Shown here piece by piece: positions 1 to 11,082 of a stretch of 64,000 nucleotides of DNA. The first letter of the stretch is position 1; each line of letters begins with the position of its first letter. A program made the position numbers and the translations under genes. Under the pieces are notes generated by a model. That model was not told the origin of the DNA. It saw only the letters and a list, made by a program, of their open reading frames with translations, and made no database searches. The DNA comes from Saussurea involucrata (Eukaryota; Streptophyta; Magnoliopsida; Asterales; Asteraceae), in NCBI GenBank assembly GCA_033807775.1, contig CM066325.1:19773301-19837300 (forward strand), written 5' to 3'.

Positions 1-821
1 AGGCTATGTTTGGCAAACTAGCTGATAAGCTAGCTGGTAACTGATAAGCTAGCCGGTAGCTGATAAGCTAGCTGTTGACTGATAAGCTAGCTGGTAGCTG
101 ATAAGCTAGCTGATGAAAAAGTCACGTTTGACAAAAGTAGCTTATAAGCATGTAAAATGACCAAAAATGACATCTTCAAATAATTATCAATTACAAATTT
201 AATTATGTAATTAAAACAAGTTTATAACAAAATAATATGTTAATTAATACAACCAATGTAATAAAGAAAAAATATATAATATAATATGTTAATTAAAAGA
301 AATTTTAATTTTATTATTACATATATGCTATAAATTTTGAATTTATTAAAACAAGTTTTAGAAAAAAATATATATATTAACTTATGATTTTAAATAACCG
401 TTACATACAATATGAAAAAATAATCAAATAATAATTAAAAAACAATACTAATTGATAATTAAAATATATTCATTAATATTAAAAAATAAATAAAAATAAT
501 TTATATTAAATAATTAAAATTTAATATCAATGTATAATTAAAATTTAATTTAATAATTTTCAGTTAATATTTATTAATTAATTATAATTAAATTTAAAAA
601 ATTAATATTTATTAATTAATTATAATTAAATTTAAAAAATTAATATTTATTAATAATAATAGTTAGTAAATAATAATAAGGGACAATATTGAAATATTCA
701 CAAAAAGCTACTGAAACGCCACTCCATGTAGCGTTTCAAAAAGCTAACTTATGGTTATCCAAACATGTACACACAAAAAAAGGTAGCTTATAAACTAGCT
801 TTTTTTTGCCAAACAATGCCC
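1..821. mobile_element. MITE-like element with terminal inverted repeats
   Basis: The window opens with GGCTATGTTTGGCAAACTAG. The right end near 781-821, read on the minus strand, begins GGCATTGTTTGGCAAA and continues into a matching GCTAG/AGCTTATAA stretch. The two ends therefore form imperfect inverted repeats around an AT-rich, non-coding interior. The terminus style suggests a hAT or PIF/Harbinger non-autonomous element. The left flank lies outside the window, so no target duplication can be checked. Confidence 0.5.
22..115. repeat. 19-bp tandem repeat, about 5 units
   Basis: Imperfect tandem copies of a unit built on GATAAGCTAGCTGGTAGCT lie just inside the left end of the MITE-like element. 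The AGCTAGCT core is palindromic. The repeats may be subterminal sites of the element; that role is inference. Confidence 0.8.
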
Positions 822-842
822 AAATCCATAACAAATTTTTAA

Positions 843-1345
843 GGGAATTTAATTAAAATACTCAAAGTTTGACTTTGACTTACCAAAATACTCACTTCTC
901 TCCCGAATTTGCCAAAATACTCATTTTTCCGCGAAGGGGGTCCGCGATCGCGGACAGGGACCACTTTTGAAAAATTTGATCCCACGATCGCGAAAAAAAG
1001 TCTGGCGACACACCCAATTCCTTCAATTTGATGACTTTTGAATTGAAATGTTACACTTTCAACCCCTATACTTATTTACTTACTTTAGTTTATATCTTTT
1101 ACTTTCATAATTTTAATTTTACATTTAACACATATAATCGTTTATTAACTAAAATACGTTAAAAAAATACGTTAAAAAATACGTTTTAATTTTAACAAGA
1201 TACACCATTATAATCGTCCATTCGATACGTTCGAAATGAGCCCAATATTAAATATTTTTGAATTTATTTATTTTATTATATATCATATATACTACATAAA
1301 AATATTTTTTATATTTAAAATTCATATTCTTATAGTTAATTCAAG
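843..1345. mobile_element. MULE-type terminal arm, left-end orientation
   Basis: It starts GGGAATTTAATTAAAATAC and follows the same order of motifs as the left end of the MULE at 13984: short stretches about AAAATAC, a GCGATCGC palindrome near 950, then the same AT-rich subterminal sequence with ATACGTT motifs and TTCGAAATGAGCCCAA. It breaks off where a truncated LTR begins at about 1346. It has no partner end with a matching 9-bp target duplication here, so it is an arm or a deleted copy. Confidence 0.55.
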
Positions 1346-2908
1346 ATCTGGAATCAATATTTAAGTAAGATCCAGAATTCATTGTTTGTTGGGTTGATCC
1401 GGAATTATTTAAATAAGAGGATCCGGTATCTTATTTAGTGATCCGGAATGTTGTGGTTTTTAAAAATGGAACCGGAGTTTTTAATGCAGATCCGGAACTG
1501 TATGAGAGATCCGGAATGTGTTTAAGAGATTTGGAAAATATATTAATTTGATGGGCCAGGTTCGGATTTTGCTTAAGTGGTTTGGGGAATTAATTAAGTT
1601 GTTGGGCCTTGAATGAAAACCGTAAGTGGGCCTGACATATTAATGATCCGGTTTTGTGCATTAATGATGATCCGATCTGTTATTAATTTGAAAGTGGGTG
1701 TGGCTTTTTATTTGAAAGTGGGTGTGGCTTTTAATTTGGAAGTCGGTGTAGATTTAAAAAATAAAAAAAAAGAGAGGTCACGTGATCATTTGTACACAAC
1801 AATTGCAATCCAACTTGTGTAATTCATGAAAGCCACGTGGACCAACTTGTGTAACAGTGTAATTCATGGAACAAGGTCACGTGGACCAAACTTGTGAAAT
1901 TCTTGGATTAAAGTCATGTGGGCCGTTTGGTTTAAATTCTTGGGCCATTAATTCGGGACATTAAATAAAGGGATCCGGTAATGAATTAAGGACCCGATAT
2001 TTTATTAGTTTGGGTCGTGGACCCGGTAATCAATTAAGAGATCCAGAATTTTATTAATTTATTTCAGAGTTTTTGAGAGCCGAGTTGGGTAGAAAATTGT
2101 TCAGACGAGACTGAGTTTAACCCAAGACTCACTATTTCCATTATTATGGTATCATAGGTGTTTACCTTAAAATCTGAAGTCTTCGCGAGAAGAAGTGTTG
2201 AAGCGTCAGGTGAGTTTTTCTAACTAAAATACGTGTTTTAAACGTGTTTTTCAAGGAAAGTAAATGAGTAGATTTGCCATGTTTATTTACATGCTTTTAC
2301 TTGTTTGAAAGTGTTTATATGAGATGTATGCATACATTGTGTTAGACGTAAACGGGCTAAGTCGGGAGGTAGACCCGCCAGTGCTCATGCCGGGAGGAGT
2401 GACTCGTTTATGCCATGGAAGAGAGTATCCAGTAAGGCAGCGTGAGACTGACTCGTTGTCACTTTCGAGTGATTTCAGGGTGCCATTTACAGGAGCGGAT
2501 TTATCCGTGAAAGTTTTATGTGAAGTTATGTGAAAAGTTTATGAAAAGTTATGTGAAAGTTTTATGTAAAGATATTTGAAAGTTATAAACTGTTTTTAAC
2601 TGATTTTGAGAACTGTCAGGAGGGAGCTCACTAGACCTCATGGTCTAACCCTCACATTTTTCCAAACTAAACATTTTCAGGTACGCAGATAGTAGGAGGC
2701 TCAGGTAAGTGAGCAAGAGCAGGATAGAGTACAGATGCAGATAGAGACAATGCCATTGACACTTTTAGCAACTAGTATGTTCTCAGTTGTGTATAGGTTG
2801 TTTCCACCAACCTAATTTAGAGACAGATGTAACGAAATTTTGGGACCCATTTTCGGGGTGTTTTGATTTATATGTTATGCATGCTTTATTTAGACTAGGT
2901 TGTTACAA
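1346..2908 (+). mobile_element. 5'-truncated solo LTR of a Tekay/LARD-type family
   Basis: The right end is a canonical LTR end, GGTTGTTACA, at 2908. It contains the modules seen in the other LTRs of the window: the CAGGTGAGT site near 2210, the stem-loop at 2632-2647, TTTTCAGGTAC near 2680, and the TTGTGTATAGGTTG and TTGGGACCC blocks. The left part is a run of GATCCGGA-like motifs. No 5' TG end, primer site or interior follows, so it is a truncated solo LTR. Short reading frames inside it are not genes. Confidence 0.65.
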
Positions 2909-3399
2909 TACCTAAAGTTTGACTTTGACTTGCAAAAATACCCAAAATCTTGTTGGTTTTGCAAAAATACCCATTTTTTCGCGATGGGGTCCGCGATCGC
3001 GGACCCAACAATTTTCTTGCGATTTGGAGACCCTAGTCCCGCGATTTTGAGGGATAGTCCGCGATGCACACTCAATTTGATATAAATTGATTTGAAATTT
3101 ATATTTTATACCCTTATAATTATTTACTTAGTTACTTTATACCTTTTAGTTTTTTATTTTTCATTTTACACTTTTATTATATTAACACATATAATCATAT
3201 ATTAACTAAAAAATACGTTTTAATTTTAACATGTTACACCATTGTAATCGTCTCTTCGATACCTTCATTTAATATTTACAATTGATACGCTTATAGTTAA
3301 TTATTTAATTTATGGTACATCTCTTATTTTTTCAATTTTGTTTTACACTCTTATCATATTAACATAATAATCTTATATTAACTAAATGAAAAATAAAAA

Positions 3400-3915
3400 A
3401 CTAATAGGTATAAAGTAAACTAACTAAATAATTATAATATAATTAAATCAAAAAATATTCAATATTGAGCTCATTTTGAAGGTATCGACGAGACGATTAT
3501 AATGGTGTAACTTATTAAAATTAAAACGTATTTTAGTTAATATACGATTATATGTGTTAATATGATGAATGTGTAAATTTAAAATTAGAAAAATAAAAGC
3601 TATAAAGTAAACTAAGTAAATAATTATAGGGATATGAAATGTAACTTTCAAATAAAAAAAATAAAAAATAGAGGATTTGAAAGTTACATTTCACACCCTT
3701 ATACTTATTTAGTTAATTTACTTTATACCTTTTAGTTTTCGATTTTTCATTTTACACTTTTATTATATTAACACATACAATCGTATATTAGCTAAAATAC
3801 GTTAAAAAATGCTTTTTAATTTTAACAAGTTACACCATTATAATCGTTTTGTCGATAACTTCGAAATGAGCCCAATATAGAATATTTTTTGATTTAATTG
3901 ATTAAATCGTCAAAT
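3400..3915. repeat. Large inverted repeat (hairpin) centred near 3656
   Basis: The left arm (about 3400-3645) reads as the reverse complement of the right arm (about 3670-3915). Markers such as the TAAAATTAAAACG region, TGGTGTAACTT against AAGTTACACCA, and the GAGCTCATTT/AAATGAGCCC pair show this. The spacer is a short A-rich stretch. The repeat is built from MULE subterminal sequence. Confidence 0.7.
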
Positions 3916-3933
3916 CATTTGGATTATACGTCT

Positions 3934-3959
3934 CGCTGCATTGCAGCGGGTAATAACTA

Positions 3960-3960
<1 letters not shown>
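3934..3960 (+). mobile_element. Helitron 3' terminus
   Basis: A perfect 6-bp stem with a 3-base loop (CGCTGC, ATT, GCAGCG) is followed 8 bases later by CTAG at 3957-3960 and then T. This is the canonical plant Helitron tail (hairpin, then CTRR, inserted between A and T). A (TA)n run follows directly. The matching 5' end was not identified. Confidence 0.65.

Positions 3961-4055
<95 letters not shown>
3961..4055. repeat. (TA)n microsatellite, about 95 bp
   Basis: An uninterrupted TA run begins at the base after the Helitron CTAG tail. It is probably the AT-rich target of that insertion. Confidence 0.95.
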
Positions 4056-4058
<3 letters not shown>

Positions 4059-4622
4059 ACTCCTTAACATATTTTAACGTAATTATGTATGTTAATGTGA
4101 TATGTTAAAACGTATTTTTTAACATATTTTAGTTAATATATGATTATTATGTTAATGCGATAAGAGTGTAAAACGAAAATTGAAAAAGTAAGAAATGTAC
4201 CATAAATTAAATAATTAACTATAAGGGTATGAATTGTAAATATTAAATATATTTTTATGTAGTATATATGATATATAATTAAATAATTAAATCAAAAAAT
4301 ATTCAATATTTGGCTCATTTCGAATGTATCGAAGCGACAATTACAATGGTGTAACTTGTTAAAATTAAAACGTATTTTTTTAACGTATTTTAGTTAATAT
4401 ACGATTATATGTGTTAATATGATGAAAGTGTAAAATTAAAATTAGAAAAGTAAAAGGTATAAAGTAAACTAAGTAAATAATTATAGGGGTATAAAATGTA
4501 AACTTTAAATCAATTTATATCAAATTTGGGGTCGTTACAAGTCCGCCATCACGGATCCATCGTGGAAAAAATGGGTATTTTTACAAAACCAACAAGATTT
4601 TGGGTATTTTGATTAATTTCCC

Positions 4623-5684
4623 TAAAAAAAAATGAACAATATTCTTTAATAGTGACTATGAAACACGTTTTTTATATCTTTTACTTTTTAAATTTGTGCG
4701 AGAAATAGAAAAACGTAAAGTTGAAATTAAATAAAACATAAAAAATCTACTTGTCCTGTTTTAATGAAGAATAATAAGTAGTGAGTTGTTTTTTAGGAAA
4801 AAAAAACAACCAAAAAGCTCATTCTTTTTCCTACATTCTTCATTTTAAAGATAATTTTAGAAAAACTGTTAGGAACAAAAAAAACAACCAAAAACCTCGT
4901 ATTCTCTAAAATTCTCCCAAACCAACTTTTGCCTTTTGATTTGTGTCATTTTCTAATAAAGGATGTAATCTCGCAAGTGATACGGAACTTACGGATATTA
5001 AATAATATGTATTACGAAATTAATTATATTTTAACATTAAAACAAGAGTGAATTATATCGATGGTTCATTTGGTTTGTTCAAATTTTGGATTTAATCCCT
5101 AAAGTAAACTATTTATACTGAGGTCCTTAACTTTTTATTTCTATGACACCTATGGTTCCTTCACTTAACAAAGTTAGTTACCAATCATTATGACAGACTA
5201 ATTGATCTCTGAACAAACTATAGGAACCAATGGTGTAATCTTTTGATGCTACTTTAGAACTAATTTAATTCACGTTTTACTAGTAACATGTCTGTGCAAT
5301 GCGGCGGGAGGTAAAATTTATCTTGATGTAACAAAAAAGAACACGTAAAATCAAATTGACAACCATGTTTCATGTTAAGTTTGTATTCTTCGTCCCTATC
5401 GATACTTATATATGAAGACTTGTTGTCGAGTCATTTGGTGCACATATATGTGAATCATGCATCGACTCTGAAGTACTTCGGTATCCATTTCATCTATTAT
5501 GTGTACATTATTTAAAAGATACTCTATAAATGTCATTAGTAGTTCTAGTGCTTAATAAAGGTGAATTGTGTGATCGGAGAATTGTAGACATTCCATTAAA
5601 AATAAATCACATAATAAAAAAAACAAATTTTGATTTTTTGTCCATGCTGATGTTAATTGTATACCTGTACAATGTAGCTAGTTA
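4623..5684. other. Gene-free AT-rich DNA with a probable MITE at about 5050-5245
   Basis: No coding region is visible. At about 5055-5080 the sequence TGGTTCATTTGGTTTGTTCA is matched on the minus strand near 5220-5240 by TGGTTCCTATAGTTTGTTCA. These are inverted ends of a roughly 190-bp MITE-like element. A degenerate Helitron-like hairpin (GTCTGTGCAATGCGGCGGG) lies near 5290 but lacks a CTAG tail. Confidence 0.4.
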
Positions 5685-5998
5685 GGCCATGAGTATCGCC
5701 TTCGGGCTCGCATGCGGGCTTTGAGGGCTCCAGCGGGTAGCGGTAGGGGGGGCTGCGGGCTTGAGGCTTGGGCTTGGCAATCGGGTTTGAAAACCCGAGA
5801 AACCCGAATGGTTTTTCCTTTTTTTTAATTTTTTGTTAATAATTTAAAAATAAAGCCGTTGCAACGGCTACTTTAAAAAAAAATCTAATTTAATCACACT
5901 ATATATATAATCCTAAAACCCATTTTATTTTTCACACAAAACAACTCTCTCATTCTCTCATTCTCTCATTCTCTTCCATTCTCTATATTTTAAACAAT

Positions 5999-7285
5999 AT
6001 GGATTCGCCACAACCCGGTTCACCGACCGCATCATCATCATCCGTAGACACCGACGAGTTGTTGAATCTACAAAGGGAAGTTTTTCGACAGGCTGCACAA
6101 TGGATTTATGGTAGCACCGCCTCATCGTCAACAAGAGAGAGGGCCGCGAACATAGAAAGAGGTCGAGTAGCTGCAAACGAGCGGCTTATGCGGGACTACT
6201 TTGGCAACAACCCGGTTTATACACCGGATATGTTTAGGCGGCGGTTCAGGATGAGCAGGCAACTATTCGAACGAATAGTTGAAGATTTAGAAGGAGAGTA
6301 TCCGTATTTTACACTTCGGTTGGACGGCAGACGCAAACAAGGTTTTTCTCCGATACAAAAGTGTACTTCCGCTATTCGGCAATTGGCGTATGGAGTAGCT
6401 GCTGACGCACTTGACGAGTACATCCGTATGGGAGAGAAAACGTCACGAGATTGTTTGTACAAATTCTGCACATGTATTATTGAACTGTATGGTTAAAAAT
6501 ATTTATGCAAGCCTACTTTTATTGATATTCAGAAGTTGTACGCCGCACATGAAGCTAAACACGGATTTCCCGGCATGCTCGGAAGCATAGACTGTACTCA
6601 CTGGGCGTGGGCAAATTGTCCGGTAGCATGGCGAGGTCAATTCATGAGAGGTGATCATGAGCACCCGACAATCATGCTAGAAGCAGTGGCCTCTCAAGAT
6701 CTATGGATCTGGCACACATACTTTGGTGTTGCCGGTTCCAACAACGACATCAATGTTCTCAATCAGTCGCCAATCTTGAACGATGTATATGATGGAAAAG
6801 CACCCGACTGCCCTTTTGAGGTGAATGGAGCCACCTACGAGCACAAATATTATCTAGCGGATGGGATATATCCGGAATGGGCTACTTTCGTAAAATCATT
6901 TACGTGCCCACAGGACCCTAAACGACAAAAGTTCAAGTCCGCGCAAGAATCGGCACATAAAGATGTTAAACGAGCTTTTGGCGTGCTTAAACAACGTTGG
7001 CATATACTTCATAACCCGACACGCGGATGGGAACCGACAAGATTGGCAAACATTATGTACGCTTGTGTCATATTACACAATATGATACTCGAAGACGAAT
7101 ACCATGCTATTTGTGGTGGCGATGAAAACGACCTTTTCACGGATGATATCAAAACCCAAATCAGTGAGGAACAACGCGCGACAAATGTTTGAGAAGTCAA
7201 AAACCGGGGCACTCATAATAACCTTCGGTCGGATTTGGTCGAACATATTTGGCGTATCCAAGTTCCCAACAATGACGACGAGTAG
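5999..7285 (+). pseudogene. PIF/Harbinger transposase (DDE_Tnp_4 / Plant_tran-like), inactivated
   Basis: One reading frame runs from ATG 5999 to TAG 7283-7285 (428 sense or broken codons), interrupted in frame by TAA at 6494-6496 and TGA at 7190-7192. The N-terminal part is a helix-rich DNA-binding region (YFGNNPVYTPDMFRRRFRMS). The C-terminal part is the catalytic domain. The first Asp is in GSIDCTHWAW and the second in GSNNDINVL. The third acidic position, normally Glu in the DVERAFGVL block, is Lys here (KDVKRAFGVLKQRW). The gene is therefore dead twice over: two nonsense codons and a lost catalytic Glu. A TATA-like CTATATATATAATC lies about 95 bases upstream of the ATG. Family identity is from motif recognition; the start is the only Met that covers the N-terminal block. 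Confidence 0.9.
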
Positions 7286-7369
7286 ATTTTTAAATTTATT
7301 TTGTAATTTTTAAATTTATTTTGTAATTTTTATTTTTAATGAATGATATGAATTTTTATTTTTATTAGA

Positions 7370-7624
7370 GTAAACTCTACTTTTGGTCCCTGAGGTATAG
7401 TGATTTTTTTGAAAGCAACCCCTGTGGTTTCATAAGTCGAGTTGTTGTCCTCATGGTTTTGATTTTACGCTAGATTTGGGACCTGGTCACTAACAGGGTT
7501 AAAAACAACCGTTAGTTTCAGGGGCATTTTCGTCATTTCACCATTTTGTCCTCTTTTTGCAATTCCTTTTGTTTTTTCTTAAGTTTGTAAAAAAATCAAA
7601 CTACAAGGACCTGTTATGTAAAAC

Positions 7625-7635
<11 letters not shown>
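7370..7635. mobile_element. MITE-like insertion inside the Harbinger element
   Basis: The left end (from about 7381) has TTTTGGTCCCTGAGGTATAG followed by TGATTTTTTT. The minus strand of the right end reads AGGTCCTTGTAGTTTGATTT, an imperfect inverted match. Both outer sides read AACTCTA (7371-7380 region and near 7624-7630), a possible target duplication. The GGTCCCTG...GGACCTGTTA style is common in plant dispersed repeats. Non-coding. Confidence 0.45.
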
Positions 7636-7668
<33 letters not shown>

Positions 7669-7777
7669 AGATAGGTACGTATTTATCCTACGGAGCGGGT
7701 TATGAGAAAAGCTGATGTGGCGCTGATGTGGCGCTTGAGGGCTTGAGGGCTTCTACGGAGCGGTACTGATGGTCTTA

Positions 7778-8940
7778 TAAATTTTGAATAAATGTAATTA
7801 AAATAAATACTTAATCTAGATCCACATAGATTTGTATACCTGTTTTTTTACTGCAATATTTGTTCCAAATGTTTATACATATACTATATATATAATAAGA
7901 TAGGTACGTATTTATCCTATTTTATAATACTACTAAATAAAATAATATTAAAAAATAAATTTATTTTGAAAATATTGACGACAAAATAATAATGGTAAAA
8001 TTTTTAATAAAAATGAAACGTGTTTTAATGTACTTTAGTTGATCTATAAAAAATGTAGAAATGCCCATAATAACAAACCCCTTTGCTATTGTAATTCTTG
8101 ATGCAATGAATAAGATTTAATGAGACCGTGCAGTCGTGCTCAACAATAGATCTTATGTCGTTCCTTTTTTAAGACGGCATTTCCAAAAGATGTTACAAAC
8201 AATTTAGGTGCGGTCTTTTGAATAATTGTTTTGGGTAATTCCTATTCCGAATCAATTTTTATTCAAAAATAATTATTATACAGTATACAGAATGCAATAA
8301 CTTACCCGGTAAGCGTTTACCGGGCAAGAGTCGTGACTTGACTGACCGGGTAAGACTCCATCCTTTGCCTCGCTCTTAACCGGTACAATTATCGCTCCTT
8401 GCCATTTCATCCGGTAAGATAAAATGACCCCACATGCATTTATCGGGTCGTCGTTTAAATGAGACCATTTCTAAAACAATGATAATTCTCACAAGTTAAT
8501 ATTTATTTCTCATCTTTTAGGTTTTGAATCTATCACATCTACTATACATCATACCTTCCATCCTTTATTGAAATTAGAACTCTTCAACTGAGGCCCTTTT
8601 GGCTTACGGCCATCGCTTCAGCAGAGCTTCTTCAGTATCACCACATTGAAGTTTCTTCTTGTCCTCACCAAAAACGGTAAAGGTTGTAGTGATTAGAAAG
8701 AATGTGTAATCTATAATACAATTTTATATCAAACTCCATACTTGAATATAGTGATTTCAGGGGTATTAGTGACGATTTCTCCCACAAAGTACTCTGATAT
8801 AATTATATCGATCCTAAAATTAGACAACATTTAAGAACATCATCACCAAATCAACCATCAAAAATTATTATTCAATTGTATCCTTAAAACATGCAAGTCC
8901 AAATATATGAAATTGGGGTCAATTCTACAGAGGTAAATTG
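7778..8940. other. Gene-poor DNA, nothing assignable
   Basis: There is no reading frame of note. Visible structure is a (TA) tract remnant near 7890 and a palindromic CCGGTAAGCGTTTACCGG with further CCGGTAA motifs at 8305-8420. I could not assign it to a family. Confidence 0.5.
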
Positions 8941-9104
8941 TACCAGAATGGAACCAACTTCGCTTTCATTCCTATTTTATGGAACCATGAATCAAAACTT
9001 TCATTTTGGGAAACCATAATTCAAAATTTCTCATCTAAGAGACTCGGTGACCAAATTCATGTTCCCAAAATAGGAACGAAAATAAAGTTGGTTCCATTCT
9101 GGTA
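8941..9104. mobile_element. 164-bp MITE with perfect 20-bp terminal inverted repeats
   Basis: It begins TACCAGAATGGAACCAACTT and ends with the exact reverse complement. Inner arms (TTCCTATTTT against AAAATAGGAA) also match. The terminal TA on each side could be a Tc1/mariner-type TA target duplication. No coding capacity. Confidence 0.75.
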
Positions 9105-9251
9105 TATAAAGTGAAAAATAGAAATCATGAAGAATTACATAAGTTGTTATTCTTTGAAGACAGGGAGTTCAAATAACCTTAGTCAATCATAAGCTTCAAT
9201 TATAAGAAACAATCCAAATTCGTTGAAGAAAAAGGAACGTTTGCACTTCCC

Positions 9252-9500
9252 ACCCATGAGTTCATCTTCATCGATGTCATATGGCACACTGTAACTTCTA
9301 CCAAAAGATTCTTGTATTTCATTGCAAATATCCATCATGTCCATCATTTCATCTTGTGAATTCTACACATCAAATGGTCCACAATTAGATATTACTCGAC
9401 AAAAGTCGGCACCGAAAAAATAAACAACATCAATGTCTTGAATCTTCATGGTCTTCATCATTACTTTCAACTCGTTGTTTGCTGATTTCAGAGCTGTCAT
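9252..9500 (-). pseudogene. VPS60: Two-exon fragment of VPS60 / CHMP5 (SNF7 family, ESCRT-III)
   Basis: On the minus strand, exon a (9500-9429) follows a good acceptor (TTTCAG) and encodes MTALKSANNELKVMMK then TMKIQDID. An intron of about 66 bases (GTTG...TGTAG, 9428-9363) separates it from exon b (9362-9252), which encodes NSQDEMMDMMDICNEIQES then GRSYSVPYDIDEDELM. From family knowledge these are adjacent blocks of plant VPS60, the ESCRT-III subunit acting in multivesicular body sorting. The N-terminal core and C-terminal tail are absent, and the reading departs from the family after DELMGG. It is a gene fragment with its exon-intron structure kept, so it derives from genomic DNA, not from a retrocopy. 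It may have been captured by a transposon. Function is not expected. Confidence 0.75.
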
Positions 9501-9642
9501 CTGAAAGATGCAAAAGTTGTGAGTGCCAATGAATATAAGTCATAAGTCAAGTGGTTGCTTTGCACATAACAAAACCAAACCAAACCAAACCGAGTAAAAC
9601 CCACTATGAACCATGGATAATAGAGGTTATCGAATTAAGCAT
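9501..9642. other. Spacer upstream of the VPS60 fragment
   Basis: Short AT-rich DNA with a CCAAACCAAACC run. I see no gene and no upstream VPS60 exon. Confidence 0.5.
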
Positions 9643-9650
9643 AATCATCA

Positions 9651-9683
<33 letters not shown>

Positions 9684-10018
9684 AAGCAAAATGGAGGAGA
9701 AAGGGTTAAGGAGAGGCCTCCATGACCTTTTATCTTTTTTGTTATAATTTTGATTTATTTTTAATTGATTTCAACACATTAAATGCTTAAACTTTTCATT
9801 TTCTTTTTTTAATTTAAATTAAAAACCATCAACCAAAATATATTTATTATTATATAAAATATTATTTACCTTGCATTTTTTATTATACAATGAATCCAAC
9901 ATTTTTTATTTAAATTTGTAAACTTATTATTATTTTTATTTAATCAATAAGGTATATATACTTTTTTAAATAAATTTATTTTTATTTAACTATTTATATT
10001 TCTTTGTAAGCTAACAAT

Positions 10019-10059
<41 letters not shown>
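9643..10059 (+). mobile_element. Family-2 Helitron-head-like module, left part of an interrupted array
   Basis: It starts at A|TCATCAATATATAT, runs through a (TA)n, and continues AAAGCAAAATGGAGGAGAAA with AGAGGCCTCCATGACCT. It ends AAGCTAACAATCAACATATA in a (TA)n. The same module recurs at 57554, 58000 and 59210. The TA run at 10020-10059 is where Helitron-2 begins; the other half of that TA run is taken to be 57554 onward. Confidence 0.55.
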
Positions 10060-10062
<3 letters not shown>

Positions 10063-10101
10063 ATATATCAATCAATATCATCAATCAATATATCAATCAA
10101 T

Positions 10102-10137
<36 letters not shown>

Positions 10138-10769
10138 GAGAATGTAGGAAGAGAGGATTAAGGAGAAGCCTCCAATGAGGCTTTAGATTTTTCTTAGAGT
10201 TTTGATTTTCTTTTTAAAAAATTGTTGCATTAATTGACTAAAACCTTTCATTATCTTTGTATTATTGTATACTTTGTTTTATTATTATTTTAAGGTATGT
10301 TTTATAATTTTTTTCTTTAAGCTATGTTTTATTATTATTTTTGTTTAAGCTATGTTTTAATATTTAAGCTAACATCAATATATATATAAAAAGGAGAATG
10401 TAGGGAGAGAGGATTAAAGAGAAGCCTACAATGAGGCTTTAGATTTTTCTTAGAGTTTTGATTTTCTTTTTAAAAAATTGTTGCATTAATTGACTAAAAC
10501 CTTTCATTATTTTTGTATTATTGTATACTTTGTTTTATTATTTTTTTAAACTAAGTTTTATTATTTTTTTGTTTAAGCTATGTTTTTTTTGTTTAAGCTA
10601 TGTTTTATTATTTAAGCTAACAATGCTTATAAATCAATAAAATGTGTATATTTTGTAAATCTAACATTGTATTATTGTATACTTTGTTTTATTACTTTTT
10701 TTAAGCTATGTTTTATTATTTTTTCTTTAAGCTATGTTTTATTATTTTTTAGTTTAAGCTAACAATCAT

Positions 10770-10805
<36 letters not shown>

Positions 10806-11042
10806 GAGAATGTAGGAAGAGAGGATTAAGGAGAAGCCTCCAATGAGGCTTTAGATTTTTCTTAGAGTTTTGATTTTCTTTTTAAAAAATTGTTGCATTA
10901 ATTGACTAAAACCTTTCATTATCTTTGTATTATTGTATACTTTGTTTTATTATTTTTAAGCTATGTTTTATAATTTTTTTCTTTAAGCTATGTTTTTTTT
11001 ATTATTTTTGTTTAAGCTATGTTTTATTATTTAAGCTAACAT

Positions 11043-11082
<40 letters not shown>

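Larger units (their letters stand above)
2909..4622. mobile_element. Foldback-like MULE relative with long terminal inverted arms
   Basis: The left arm from 2909 lacks only its first bases, which were replaced by the LTR end. It pairs with the right arm ending at 4622. The minus strand of the right end reads GGGAAATTAATCAAAATACC and then matches the left arm for several hundred bases (AAAATCTTGTTGGTTTTG, the TCCGCGATCGCGG palindrome, then GATATAAATTGATTT). The centre holds further inverted copies of the same subterminal DNA plus a Helitron tail. No coding capacity is seen. The 9-bp flanks do not match. Confidence 0.5.
5685..7774 (+). mobile_element. PIF/Harbinger-type DNA transposon, complete ends
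   Basis: A TTA target duplication flanks the element (5682-5684 and 7775-7777), as expected for PIF/Harbinger. The left end GGCCATGAGTATCGCC and the minus strand of the right end GACCATCAGTACCGCT are imperfect terminal inverted repeats, followed by GC-rich GGGCTTGAGGGCTT-like subterminal repeats. It carries a transposase pseudogene (5999-7285). The Myb-like second gene typical of autonomous PIF/Harbinger elements is not seen. A small MITE-like insertion lies between the gene and the right end. Confidence 0.85.

Noticed and set aside
2324..2533. 69-codon frame in the truncated LTR
   Set aside because: The equivalent stretch in LARD-B (34490-34700) is not conserved as protein; it is an LTR segment.
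3961..4055. TA-rich tracts as replication origins or matrix sites
   Set aside because: They are simple microsatellites next to Helitron ends; nothing else supports an origin.
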